This document shows positions 21,888-29,288 of a stretch of 64,000 bases of DNA, piece by piece. Every line of letters starts with the position of its first letter. Within the stretch, counting starts at the first letter, position 1. The notes under the pieces were generated by a model. It saw only the letters and a list, made by a program, of their open reading frames with translations. It ran no database searches and was not told the DNA's origin. Made by a program: the position numbers and the translations under genes. This stretch comes from Pirellula sp. SH-Sr6A (GTDB taxonomy: Bacteria; Planctomycetota; Planctomycetia; Pirellulales; Pirellulaceae), in NCBI RefSeq assembly GCF_001610875.1, contig NZ_CP011272.1:2523988-2587987 (forward strand). The letters are read 5' to 3'.

Positions 21888-22228
21888 TCCCCACCCTTTT
21901 TTTCACCGTGTCCAGCAGACCCATCGTCGAAGCACCGCTCCTCTGTTGTTCTCAGTAGAGCGCCATAGCAAATCACGCTTAACTATTGTGCTTCGCCAGC
22001 CGAACATACCACGATTTCCCTGGGCTCGTCAACGACCTCTCGCAATCGACAACCGAAGCTCTTCCCTTTAAAATCCAAGCCAATTGGGCTGCTGAATTCC
22101 ACGAACCGCGGGTGCCTTTCGATTTGTTCTGTAAAGGATGCTCGCACATCGCCCATATGCGTACCTATTGTTGGCTTTCGGTGGAGAAAGTGTTCGATCT
22201 CGGTACTTGATAGAAGGCTCGATATCGA
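21888..22228. other. Intergenic region between TPR gene and araC-type gene
   Basis: 341 bp between divergent genes. Short open frames cross it on both strands (minus 21983-22237 and plus 21986-22210), but neither has a convincing ribosome binding site or a recognisable product. The region presumably holds the promoters of the pepT operon and of the AraC-family gene. I see no strong repeat or hairpin. Confidence 0.5.
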
Positions 22229-23140
22229 ATGGGTCACATGGATACTTCTGAAAAGAAAGAAAGCTGGTATGACCCCAGGGAGGGGGGCGAGGCGATACGG
22301 CTGTGCACGGTATGCTTGGACGGACCGGGGACCGAGCCCCCTCGGACGAACTGCTTTGGACTTTACTTTATCGAGGCCGGTTCAGGAGTCTTCTCGGTCG
22401 ATGACGCATGCCACCCTTTCCACTCTCCGTCTCTCTTGTGCGTCGTGCCGTATCAGTATGTACGGTTCCAATGCGAAGACTCGATTTGCTGCCGTCGCAT
22501 TGAATTCCATGCCAACTTTCTCTGTATTGAGACATTTCATGCGGAGGTGGGTTGTGCCGGCAGGGTCTTCAATGATCCGTACGGGGTGCCCGTTATCGGT
22601 CTAGACGTAGAGATCGCTGCCGAGATGGCGGATTTGTTCGCATCCATCGCCCGTGAACAATCGGAGCGTAGATTGGCGTACATGGAGGCATCGCTCGCTT
22701 ATCTCAAGTTGCTACTGATCTTGGCGACACGGACCAAGGATCGTATCGATGACTCTTGCGCGGGACTTGCTGCCTCGCACCGTCATCCAACTTTGGCGAG
22801 TCTGAGTGTGTTGATCGAGGAGCGTTATCGAACTTGGCATTCCCCAGCAGAGTACGCCGATGCACTTTGCGTCACACCGAAGACGCTTGGTCGATTGGTG
22901 AGAGAGCATTTGGGAACAACTCCCACCGACTTGATTCGCCGTCGAATCATGACGCACGCCAAGTGGCAGTTGCTCCATACGTTGAAGCCTGTCAAAGAGA
23001 TTGCGTTGGAAATTGGATTCGGTGATGAGCTTTATTTCAGTAGGGTCTTTAAGAAGGCGACAGGGGTCGCGCCGAGTTTTTTCCGCGAGTTCGAAACGAC
23101 GATTCGCGGTGGTAGCAATCTGTCCATGCCTTTGGACTGA
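22229..23140 (+). CDS. AraC-family transcriptional regulator, cysteine-rich N-terminus
   Basis: The C-terminal third is a double helix-turn-helix of AraC type (SPAEYADALCVTPKTLGRLV; PVKEIALEIGFGDELYFSRVF, with the usual VAPSFFREF end). The N-terminal half is a cupin-like sensor domain with nine Cys in the first 110 residues (26, 29, 42, 61, 71, 82, 87, 88, 99, 109 region), unusual for the family and suggestive of thiol sensing. A DUF417 membrane-protein gene follows 115 bp downstream on the same strand, the pairing seen for RclR and RclC in E. coli. An alternative ATG at 22238 is possible. Confidence 0.9.
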   Translation: MGHMDTSEKKESWYDPREGGEAIRLCTVCLDGPGTEPPRTNCFGLYFIEAGSGVFSVDDACHPFHSPSLLCVVPYQYVRFQCEDSICCRRIEFHANFLCIETFHAEVGCAGRVFNDPYGVPVIGLDVEIAAEMADLFASIAREQSERRLAYMEASLAYLKLLLILATRTKDRIDDSCAGLAASHRHPTLASLSVLIEERYRTWHSPAEYADALCVTPKTLGRLVREHLGTTPTDLIRRRIMTHAKWQLLHTLKPVKEIALEIGFGDELYFSRVFKKATGVAPSFFREFETTIRGGSNLSMPLD

Positions 23141-23254
23141 TCGTCCATTTCCTTTCCGAACGCCACCTTCGATACTGAAATTGTCCGAGCGGAGGTGAGA
23201 ACGGTTCAATGAGAACGGTCGCTGGAGTCGACCATTTTGAAGGGAGCGAAAGCG

Positions 23255-23815
23255 ATGATACGTCGTGCGATGGAATTGGCAGCGAGAGCGGACAAAATCG
23301 GAGTGGTCTTGGCACGCTTAGGACTGATTATCGTCTTCTTATGGATCGGCGGCTTGAAGGCAGTGCGATATGAAGCCGACGGGATTATTCCATTCGTGGC
23401 AAACAGTCCGTTTATGAACTTTTTGATTTCGGACCCAGGCGGTTATAAGAGCCACAAGAATCCGGAGGGGGCTCTGGTCCCTGAGAACCGGGCTTGGCAC
23501 GAATCGAATGGTACATATCGATTTGCGTATGGTCTCGGTGCAGCGATTGTCTTATTTGGATTGATGCTTTGTTGCCATCCATGGTTTCCGGCCATTGCAG
23601 CTTTAGGCAGTTTCCTTATCTTCCTCATGTCGTTTGTCACACTTTCGTTTTTGATGACAACGCCGGAGTGTTGGGTCCCAGATTTAGGGGACGCCCAGCA
23701 TGGCTTCCCCTATCTCAGCGGAGCGGGGCGTCTCGTGCTCAAGGACGCTATCATGATGGGAGCTGCGTTGGTCACCATGTCCGACTCGGCAAAGAAATAC
23801 CTACAAAGGCCATAG
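23255..23815 (+). CDS. DUF417 (YkgB/RclC-like) membrane protein
   Basis: Inner-membrane protein with about four membrane segments and the family motifs LIIVFLWIGGLKAVRYEADGI and IIPFVANSPFMNFL, plus FLMTTPECWVPDLGD. E. coli RclC (YkgB) of this family belongs to the reactive-chlorine response. The ATG at 23255 has GGGAG 8 nt upstream and is preferred over a TTG at 23237. 186 aa. It probably belongs to the regulon of the AraC-type gene just upstream (inference from context). Confidence 0.85.
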   Translation: MIRRAMELAARADKIGVVLARLGLIIVFLWIGGLKAVRYEADGIIPFVANSPFMNFLISDPGGYKSHKNPEGALVPENRAWHESNGTYRFAYGLGAAIVLFGLMLCCHPWFPAIAALGSFLIFLMSFVTLSFLMTTPECWVPDLGDAQHGFPYLSGAGRLVLKDAIMMGAALVTMSDSAKKYLQRP

Positions 23816-24157
23816 TCCAAAGATGCGAATCATCGCCAATCGTCCCTATGCCGACGACTCCCGATGAATCGTATTTCTACAAGGAGGGTGGACGGATCTA
23901 GCGGCGTGCAATGAGTATCGCTTCAAGCCCTATGCGTGTTGCGATCGCAAGTGGAGAGCAATCAATTCGGTCGAATTCCCCCTCGGCTTTACCATTGCTT
24001 GAAATAGCAAGCAGCCGGATGGGGACTGGGACTGAATGCTTGCCTACGATCTTGCCAGTCAAAACCCCTAGGATGAACTTCGAGGTGCACTCCATTGCTT
24101 GAGGACGTCAATAATCCGATTCGAAGGAATACACGGAAGCGTTTCGGTAGTTGGCCA
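23816..24157. other. Intergenic region, nothing recognised
   Basis: 342 bp between the DUF417 gene and the convergent XRE regulator gene. Two short open frames lie antisense to each other (minus 23898-24095, plus 23911-24102); neither has a family likeness or clear ribosome binding site. No terminator hairpin with a T-run was identified. Confidence 0.4.
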
Positions 24158-24385
24158 TCAATGCCCACTGTGATTTGGCAAGGATTCTTCTTCTTCGAGA
24201 GGGAAAAAGATTTGCTCAATCGGTAACTTGAAGAGCTCAGAGATCTTAAATGCGAGAGTCAGACTGGGGTCATACTTACCAGTTTCGATCGCGTCTAAGG
24301 TTTGTCGGGACGCCATCAATTGCTCGGAGAGTACTGCTTGTGACCAAGCTCGTTCGGCTCTCGTAAACCTCAGGCGGTTCTTCAT
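24158..24385 (-). CDS. Small XRE-family helix-turn-helix regulator
   Basis: 75 aa: MKNRLRFTRAERAWSQAVLS, then EQLMASRQTLDAIETGKYDP forms the HTH, and LPIEQIFFPLEEEES the C-terminal strand. This is the compact YozG-like type usually paired with a small membrane protein. The ATG at 24385 is preceded by AAAGAGGT, a good ribosome binding site, and overlaps the stop of the upstream membrane-protein gene (ATGA), so the pair is co-translated. Confidence 0.88.
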   Translation of the reverse strand: MKNRLRFTRAERAWSQAVLSEQLMASRQTLDAIETGKYDPSLTLAFKISELFKLPIEQIFFPLEEEESLPNHSGH

Positions 24386-24576
24386 GCGTACCTCTTTGTT
24401 GCGAGCATCAGCCCGATCCCCCAGAAACTCGCAAGGACCGGGATGAGCCATATCCAGGAAAGAGCTGGAAATCCCGCCAGAAGCTCAAGAAAGCCGTACG
24501 TGACACTAGCGTTTACTACGGCGCCGGCGGCGAATCCGATTGCCTGAAAGTGAATGCGTTTTTGCAATTCATCCAT
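24382..24576 (-). CDS. Small membrane protein, 5' end possibly altered by the adjacent repeat array
   Basis: From the ATG at 24576 the product is about 64 aa with two membrane segments (AIGFAAGAVVNASVTYGFLE; LIPVLASFWGIGLML) and a start MDELQKRIHFQ that resembles DUF2178-like partners of XRE regulators. The frame is open further to a GTG at 24696 inside the 19-bp repeat array, and the stretch LGLLPAVPVLFGRSALHDIL between them looks like part of a genuine preceding membrane segment. The original start may thus have been displaced by the insertion. Coupled (ATGA) to the XRE gene. Confidence 0.6.
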   Translation of the reverse strand: MDELQKRIHFQAIGFAAGAVVNASVTYGFLELLAGFPALSWIWLIPVLASFWGIGLMLATKRYA

Positions 24577-24663
24577 ATTCTGAAGAATGTCATGCAACGC
24601 GGACCTACCGAATAGCACCGGGACAGCGGGGAGCAAGCCCAAGGCGGGTCCGCCATAGCCCCC

Positions 24664-24785
24664 CCAACCGGGGACACTCACCCCAACCGGGGACACTCAC
24701 CCCAACCGGGGACACTCACCCCAACCGGGGACACTCACCACTTTTTGAGGGACACTCACCAACACTGGGGACACTCACCAGGGGT
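24664..24785. repeat. Left tandem array, 19-bp unit, 6 copies
   Basis: Core GGGGACACTCAC at 24670, 24689, 24708 and 24727 (period exactly 19, spacer CCCAACC), then a degenerate copy at 24748 (AGGGACACTCAC) and one at 24767. In the first four units CCCC-AACC-GGGG can form a small hairpin. Confidence 0.95.
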
Positions 24786-24835
24786 GGGGAGGTGGGGAGT
24801 GGCCCCCCGAAGGTGGGGGGAGAGAGGGGGTGGTT
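24781..24835 (+). other. G-rich segment with G-quadruplex potential
   Basis: Directly after the left array: GGGGTGGGGAGGTGGGG, then further runs of six and five G within 35 bp. Four closely spaced G-tracts with 1-4 nt loops fit the G-quadruplex consensus on the plus strand. Confidence 0.55.
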
Positions 24836-24977
24836 CGAGGGGAATGGGGGCCGAGGGGCGGCCAGAGACGGGTTTTTGGACCGTTTGACTCTCGAGGCGC
24901 GCAGCCGCGAACCCAGTGCCGCTCCAAGGGTCACTCTCAAAGAAGAAGATGCTCGCTGGCTGGAAGGCTACAAGCTC

Positions 24978-26084
24978 TTAAGAAGGTCGCTGGAATCGCG
25001 GACAGTAGATCTGCCGCTGGGTGACCAGCGTTCGAGCCTCCTTCATACTGCGCACGCTTCCCGCCGCCAATGAGAACATTCGACTGAAATGGGTCGTGTA
25101 GTCGATCCAACGCTCGGGATCCAATCCCAACCGCTCCAACACCGGAGGCACCTCCTCGGGTGTAAACCCTTTCTTGCCTTCCCGGATAATCCTCGCCGTC
25201 GCATCCAATAGCTGGATATAGTTCATCGATGACAACGGTACCACGCCCTTGTCACTGCAACGCTTCTTCGTCTTGCTCGGTTTGCTCCCCTGGCTTCCTC
25301 TCTCATCGATCAGCTCTATCGGGGCTAAATACGCGTCTGGTAACAGACGCTGTGGCAAGGCAGGATCTTCGCTGGGCGCTGGGGACTGCGGCGATTCCGT
25401 TTGAGTTCCCTCCGGGGGCGGTTCCGGCTTGGCAAGCTCCTGCTTCAGGGCTGCGATTCGCTGGGCTACCGACGTGTACTGGGATGCCTCGAGCGTCTGG
25501 GCTACCTGGGCGCGGATGGGATTCAAATCCACATAGCTCACGCAGGCCAAGATGGCTTCGTCATCGAGCAACCGCACCGCCTTGAACCGGCCATTGAAGA
25601 GACGGCCCGTCTCTTGGAGCTCCAGGTTGGCGCGCTTGGCGACTCGCTGGCAAAGGATGCGCATCCACCACGAGATATCGCTCAGCCGCAAACGGATCTC
25701 TTTCAACTTCTCGGGCTTGGTGCGGATCGCATCGAGCTCCTTTTCGTTGGGCTCCGCTGGAGTCTTGTCTTTGTTCTTCCTCTTGGGGCACATCAACATC
25801 CAGCGCCTGGCCACTTCGGTATCGTCCCACTCTTGGACAATGTCGGGGCGAGACCGCAAGACCGAGTGGAAGTGGTTGCTCATGATGGCATGACCTAGGA
25901 CGTCGATGCCAAAGTACTGGGCTTGCTCCTCGATCTGCTTGGTGATCCAGAGACCGCGATGGCTGTGATCTTTGCGGGTGAGAGCATCATCGCCGAGCAA
26001 GAAGTACTTGCGAACAATGGTGGCGATGGTGTGGACCGTAGCGACTTCGTCGGGACGGTAGATATCGGCGCGGGCGCTGCGCAT
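24978..26084 (-). CDS. REP-associated/IS200-like HUH (Y1) transposase
   Basis: 368 aa from the ATG at 26084, which has AAGGA 9 nt upstream; the frame is open back into the repeat array (GTG at 26276) but that part is not conserved-looking. HUH motif in IMSNHFHSVLR; SYVDLNPIRAQ matches the conserved Y-x-x-L-N-P-x-R-A motif of RAYT/TnpA_REP proteins; GRLFNGRFKAVRLLDDE is the usual segment before it. The insert WMLMCPKRKNK and a C-terminal Pro/Glu-rich linker plus about 100-aa extra domain make it longer than classical RAYTs, as in planctomycete homologues. Expected to nick and rejoin single-stranded DNA at the flanking repeats (inference). Confidence 0.85.
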   Translation of the reverse strand: MRSARADIYRPDEVATVHTIATIVRKYFLLGDDALTRKDHSHRGLWITKQIEEQAQYFGIDVLGHAIMSNHFHSVLRSRPDIVQEWDDTEVARRWMLMCPKRKNKDKTPAEPNEKELDAIRTKPEKLKEIRLRLSDISWWMRILCQRVAKRANLELQETGRLFNGRFKAVRLLDDEAILACVSYVDLNPIRAQVAQTLEASQYTSVAQRIAALKQELAKPEPPPEGTQTESPQSPAPSEDPALPQRLLPDAYLAPIELIDERGSQGSKPSKTKKRCSDKGVVPLSSMNYIQLLDATARIIREGKKGFTPEEVPPVLERLGLDPERWIDYTTHFSRMFSLAAGSVRSMKEARTLVTQRQIYCPRFQRPS

Positions 26085-26240
26085 GATCTGCATTCCTTGG
26101 GCGAAAGGGAAAACATCGGCAAAACAAGGGACGATTCGTTCGGGTTGCCGGGCACGATCCTGTGCATAGAAGTGATTGGAGCGTCTCGAGACCCCAGATA
26201 CAAGAGTGGGGAAGGGGGCGCCAAAAAGATTTTTCAGGAC

Positions 26241-26737
26241 ACCGGAACTGGGGACACTCACGCGTACTGGGGACACTCACGCGTACTGGGGACACTCACG
26301 CGTACTGGGGACACTCACGAGGACTGGGGACACTCACGAGGACTGGGGACACTCACGAGGACTGGGGACACTCACGAGGACTGGGGACACTCACGAGGAC
26401 TGGGGACACTCACGAGGACTGGGGACACTCACGAGGACTGGGGACACTCACGAGGACTGGGGACACTCACGAGGACTGGGGACACTCACGAGGACTGGGG
26501 ACACTCACGAGGACTGGGGACACTCACGAGGACTGGGGACACTCACGAGGACTGGGGACACTCACGAGGACTGGGGACACTCACGAGGACTGGGGGACAC
26601 TCACGAGGACGGGGGACACTCACGAGGACGGGGGACACTCACGAGGACGGGGGACACTCACGAGGACGGGGGACACTCACGAGGACGGGGGACACTCACG
26701 AGGACGGGGGACACTCAACTGGACGGGGGACAGACAT
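26241..26737. repeat. Right tandem array, 19-bp unit, about 26 copies
   Basis: GGGACACTCAC recurs every 19 bp from 26251 to 26574 (18 copies); one extra G shifts the phase at 26594, then seven more copies to 26708 and a degenerate last copy at 26727. The first three intervals carry GCGTACT between cores, the main block GAGGACT, the last block GAGGACG, so the array has three sub-blocks. All three forward frames lack stops; the translated three-unit repeats are not evidence of a protein. Confidence 0.97.
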
Positions 26738-26853
26738 GGGAGGTTAAGGAAGGGGTGGGACACAGTGCAGTTCGGTTGAGAACCGGAGACACCTTCAAAT
26801 GCAATTCACCGCGGCGCGGATACGGCATCCCTGATTGATCGTGTTTATCCTCA

Positions 26854-27390
26854 TCACCACAGACTGCAGACAACGATATCCGGACGTTGTTTTTTTAGCT
26901 CCTCGAGTCCTGCTGAAGTTATGAGGGTATCCGACACATCGAGTGACATTAGGCCTTGGATGGACGCGATTGCTGGTATCGCTTCGTCCGTGATAGGCGA
27001 TCCATTGAGCCGCAATACTGCGATTGATCCGATGCCAGCGAGAATTTGCAGCTGCGTGTCTGTCACCTTGCAATGAGTGAGGTGGAGTATTCGAATGTGT
27101 TTGAGACTTGCCACCCCGCTCAGGCTCTCGTCTGTTATTTTGGCACCCGAAAAGTCAAGGCTTTCAAATGAGCCGAAACCTCCAATCCGTTCCAGACTCA
27201 TCGGTGCAACGAAGCTAACCCACGATGGAGTGTTGCTTTCGTCGAAACCAACATAGTACGCGCCCATAGAATGCAAGTCCGCTTCGATGCGACATCGTTC
27301 TCGGTAGACTCGAGTCGTAGACTCCACAACCATAAAGCCTATGGAAAGAGCGCCGACGACTACCATCATGGTTCGGATTCTAAACTTCAT
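26854..27390 (-). CDS. Leucine-rich-repeat protein with N-terminal membrane anchor
   Basis: 178 aa. Residues 8-24 (MMVVVGALSIGFMVVES) form a membrane anchor; from about residue 70 there are four to five LRR units (FESLDFSGAKITDESL; IRILHLTHCKVTDTQL; IAVLRLNGSPITDEAI; LMSLDVSDTLITSAGL) of the RNI/cysteine-containing type common in planctomycete proteins. Likely faces the periplasm and binds another protein. The MKFRIRTMM start is typical of this group. Function unknown. Confidence 0.8.
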   Translation of the reverse strand: MKFRIRTMMVVVGALSIGFMVVESTTRVYRERCRIEADLHSMGAYYVGFDESNTPSWVSFVAPMSLERIGGFGSFESLDFSGAKITDESLSGVASLKHIRILHLTHCKVTDTQLQILAGIGSIAVLRLNGSPITDEAIPAIASIQGLMSLDVSDTLITSAGLEELKKQRPDIVVCSLW

Positions 27391-27502
27391 TCATCCTCCG
27401 TTTCACGCTTTGCTGCTTGAGCGGCGCATCAGGGTCAATGAAGGTGACAGAAGAGGAAAGACTGAAGGGAAGTATACCAACAGCAAACGTCGACACCGGA
27501 TA

Positions 27503-27778
27503 CTATCTACGGTTCTTTCGATCGGGCTCATGCCCAAGTAACGCATACCGGGCGAAGTGCAACAGTCCGGCAAATCGAAACTCAGGGTCAACGTAGTGTT
27601 CGATGACATAGAATGCGAAATAGTACGCGCGACAAAACCCCCAGACAGCAATGACAAGCAGAGCGACGTACCGAATGTCGGAAAGCGGTGCAACGAGTAG
27701 CGCCGAGGCGAGCAAACCCAATAGCAAGAATAAAAAACCCTTCTATGAGATGATGCGAGGGTCCGTTAAGTTGGCCAT
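27503..27778 (-). pseudogene. Small two-helix membrane protein with in-frame TAG at codon 12
   Basis: A start ATG at 27778 has GGAGGA 8 nt upstream and reads MANLTDPRIIS, then TAG (27743-27745), then continues in the same frame as KGFLFLLLGLLASALLVAPL and on to ALLGHEPDRKNRR (stop at 27503). The strong ribosome binding site and the uninterrupted hydrophobic frame after the stop argue that one gene of about 91 codons was hit by a nonsense mutation. A restart at TTG (27727) could still give a 74-aa product with two membrane segments. A sequencing error is the other possibility. Confidence 0.65.
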
Positions 27779-28113
27779 TCGGAGCTTCCTCCACCAGTCA
27801 TGAAAACGATGTAACTAAAGACGTGCAATTCTTTCGGTGCACACGCTAGGCATCCGGCCGACTAACCCGCTGAAGATCGCAATCGCGAGACTTAACTACC
27901 CAAGCGTGGCGATTTGGCAGGAACCTGTCAAATGTTTCTGCTTCCTTTCGGATCGCCGATTGGCAGAAAGCACTTGGGCGGTGGCGTCAAACGAACGCCA
28001 CCTGCTGAATGCACCCCATTCAGGGAAGTGCTCTTCGATTTCAAAAATGAGAATATCCTCGAACGACTCCTCTTCCATGGCCCAACCAGGCCCATCAAGA
28101 AAGATGAGGGCGT
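27779..28113. other. Chromosomal flank left of the integrated element
   Basis: 335 bp. On the minus strand 27896-28078 reads MEEESFEDILIFEIEEHFPEWG..., which is protein-like for about 25 residues and is preceded in frame by ALIFLDGPGWA with no start until the att repeat; after residue 35 the likeness to a protein fades. It may be the remnant of a gene broken by frameshift or by the nearby insertion. No ribosome binding site was seen. Nothing else is recognisable. Confidence 0.3.
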
Positions 28114-28139
28114 AAAAAAACCCAGCGAGTTGCTGGGTT
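28114..28139 (-). terminator. Rho-independent terminator copy within attL
   Basis: On the minus strand AACCCAGC-AACTC-GCTGGGTT followed by T7. Identical to the terminator behind tRNA-Glu at 36250-36275; before integration this was the single tRNA terminator or its element-borne copy. Confidence 0.8.
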
Positions 28140-28189
28140 TAGATGTCTCGGGAGGGGCTATGATACCCTACCCAATGACCCCGACGGGA
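28114..28189. other. attL
   Basis: 76-bp repeat matching attR except at 28160 (A for G) and 28166 (C for G). It contains the terminator hairpin AACCCAGC-GAGTT-GCTGGGTT and a 14-bp copy of the tRNA-Glu 3' end (TGACCCCGACGGGA as read on plus). Beyond it, GAAC after two mismatches extends the match into a T-loop mimic. Confidence 0.92.
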
Positions 28190-28399
28190 TTAGAACATGC
28201 CCACCATTCCCAAGGGAAATCGCAAAAAGCCGACTTGGTTCCCCTACCGGTTCCCCCGTCGAGCCCCATCACAAGCGATCTGAGGGAGTTGCATCAATTG
28301 TGGGATCGATTGGATGAGTCGGCCCGTCGGGACCTGCTGGCGGTGGCTCGGGGGTTGGCCGACGTTGCTTCATCGAGGGGCGTGGCTGAGAATGAGTGA
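28190..28399 (+). CDS. Detached C-terminal tail of the element integrase (69 codons, no own start)
   Basis: In the frame of the integrase ORF as it enters the att repeat, the sequence after attL reads LEHAHHSQGKSQKADLVPLP, then a Pro-rich hinge and an amphipathic segment DLRELHQLWDRLDESARRDL-LAVARGLADV, ending at TGA 28397-28399. The frame through the repeat (KKPSELLGLDVSGGA...YPMTPTG) is identical in attL and attR. Excision joining attR-left to attL-right would therefore append this tail to integrase residue 416. In the integrated state the frame is open upstream to 27914, but that part is chromosomal flank and unlikely to be a gene. Confidence 0.7.
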   Translation, partial: LEHAHHSQGKSQKADLVPLPVPPSSPITSDLRELHQLWDRLDESARRDLLAVARGLADVASSRGVAENE

Positions 28400-28637
28400 G
28401 TCGGCCCCCTATCGATCGGGTCCTTTGCCGATCCTGCGATTCCATCGCGACGTTAAAACGGCCCGAATCCGTTTCGAAAAATCCGTCCGGTGGCGAGCCG
28501 TGGGGGCTTGGGGGCGGTGTGCGTGTAGCTCCCCCATCCCCCAAGCGACGGGAGTCCTAACTAATTTTCAATGGCGCTGTTGGGCGACGATCCCGCCGAG
28601 GCTGATGGCCCAATGCGATTGGGACCCCGGTTGGTAG
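28392..28637 (+). CDS. Possible 81-aa ORF overlapping the integrase tail
   Basis: ATG at 28392 overlaps the TGA of the integrase tail, so it would be translationally coupled to the integrase only in the excised circle. Reads MSESAPYRSGPLPILRFHRD and on to ...LMAQCDWDPGW. Basic, no recognised family, no independent ribosome binding site. It may be chance. Confidence 0.3.
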   Translation: MSESAPYRSGPLPILRFHRDVKTARIRFEKSVRWRAVGAWGRCACSSPIPQATGVLTNFQWRCWATIPPRLMAQCDWDPGW

Positions 28638-29288
28638 GGGCGGTTCTATTCTATGCGTTTCGGTAATCGATCACAAAACTGCTATATCCTGCCGTTATGA
28701 AAGGAAGGCCCGGACTGTGTGCGTGAAACATGAGGGCCTTCGCTACCCCATTCCGAATTGATGCGTTCGGAGGACCCCTAAAGGCCCCTCCCCCCTGGGT
28801 GGAAATCCAGGGCTGAGCGAGAGCATCGACCCAGTGAATCCCCACGGAGCCTGTCCCCAAAATTGAGATTTCCTAGGGGGGGATGAAACCTACCGAGATG
28901 GTAGTCAGCGACCGCTCGCCCCCGCATTCGCATGTTTTTTGTTGTTTTTCTAGGGGGTTGGGGAAGGTGGCCAAACGAGTCGCACAATACAAGTGGGTGG
29001 GATACTGAGTGCCCGGGGGTAGTCAAAATCTGGGCGGAATGAGCCTAGCGACCGCTCGTTCCCGCGTGCAAGAAACTTTGGGTCAAAACGTTTCGTTAGA
29101 CATTAATGGCCCGAGCCGTTCCAATGATGCTCGGGGGTGGTTCCCTGTGAGTGAATCAGCCGCGACTAACCATCGCGGCGAAGGGGTGAGCGAACTGATC
29201 ATTCGCTAAGCGCCGATCGGCTGGGGATGGGGTCCTATCCATTCCTGGCCCATCGGCGGCCCATCTACAATAAGATAGGACGTCTGAG
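28638..29288. other. Gene-poor control region of the element (candidate origin / regulatory region)
   Basis: 651 bp without a convincing gene. It holds a perfect 8-bp stem GAAGGCCC/GGGCCTTC with 22-nt loop (28704-28741), two copies of AGCGACCGCTCG (28907-28918 and 29047-29058, 140 bp apart, both followed by a CCCGC), and two TCTAGGGGG-like motifs (28871-28880, 28949-28957) around a T-rich stretch. Repeated sites in the only long non-coding part of a replicating element suggest an origin or regulator-binding region; this is inference. Confidence 0.4.

Larger units (their letters stand above)
24664..26737. mobile_element. HUH transposase unit flanked by 19-bp repeat arrays
   Basis: About 2.1 kb: a left array of six repeat units (24664-24785), a G-rich segment, the minus-strand transposase-like gene (24978-26084) and a right array of about 26 units (26241-26737). 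Both arrays share the core GGGGACACTCAC in the same orientation, with different flanking 7 bp. This layout recalls RAYT transposases and their REP sequences, but here the repeats are tandem. Target-site duplications were not seen. The exact ends are uncertain. Confidence 0.6.

Noticed and set aside
21983-22237. 84-aa minus-strand ORF between the TPR and AraC-type genes
   Set aside because: Part reads protein-like (RHPRFVEFSSPIGLDFKGKS), but there is no clear ribosome binding site or family, so I did not call it.
24664-26737. CRISPR array
   Set aside because: The repeats are direct 19-bp tandems with no unique spacers of 25-40 bp and no cas gene.
25923-26838. Three overlapping plus-strand ORFs of 205-274 aa through the right repeat array
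   Set aside because: They are translations of a 19-bp unit without stops in any forward frame (57-nt/19-aa period); no ribosome binding site and half of one is antisense to the transposase.
27914-28189. N-terminal part of the plus-strand ORF that runs into the integrase tail
   Set aside because: It is chromosomal flank antisense to another frame; only the part beyond attL has integrase-tail meaning.
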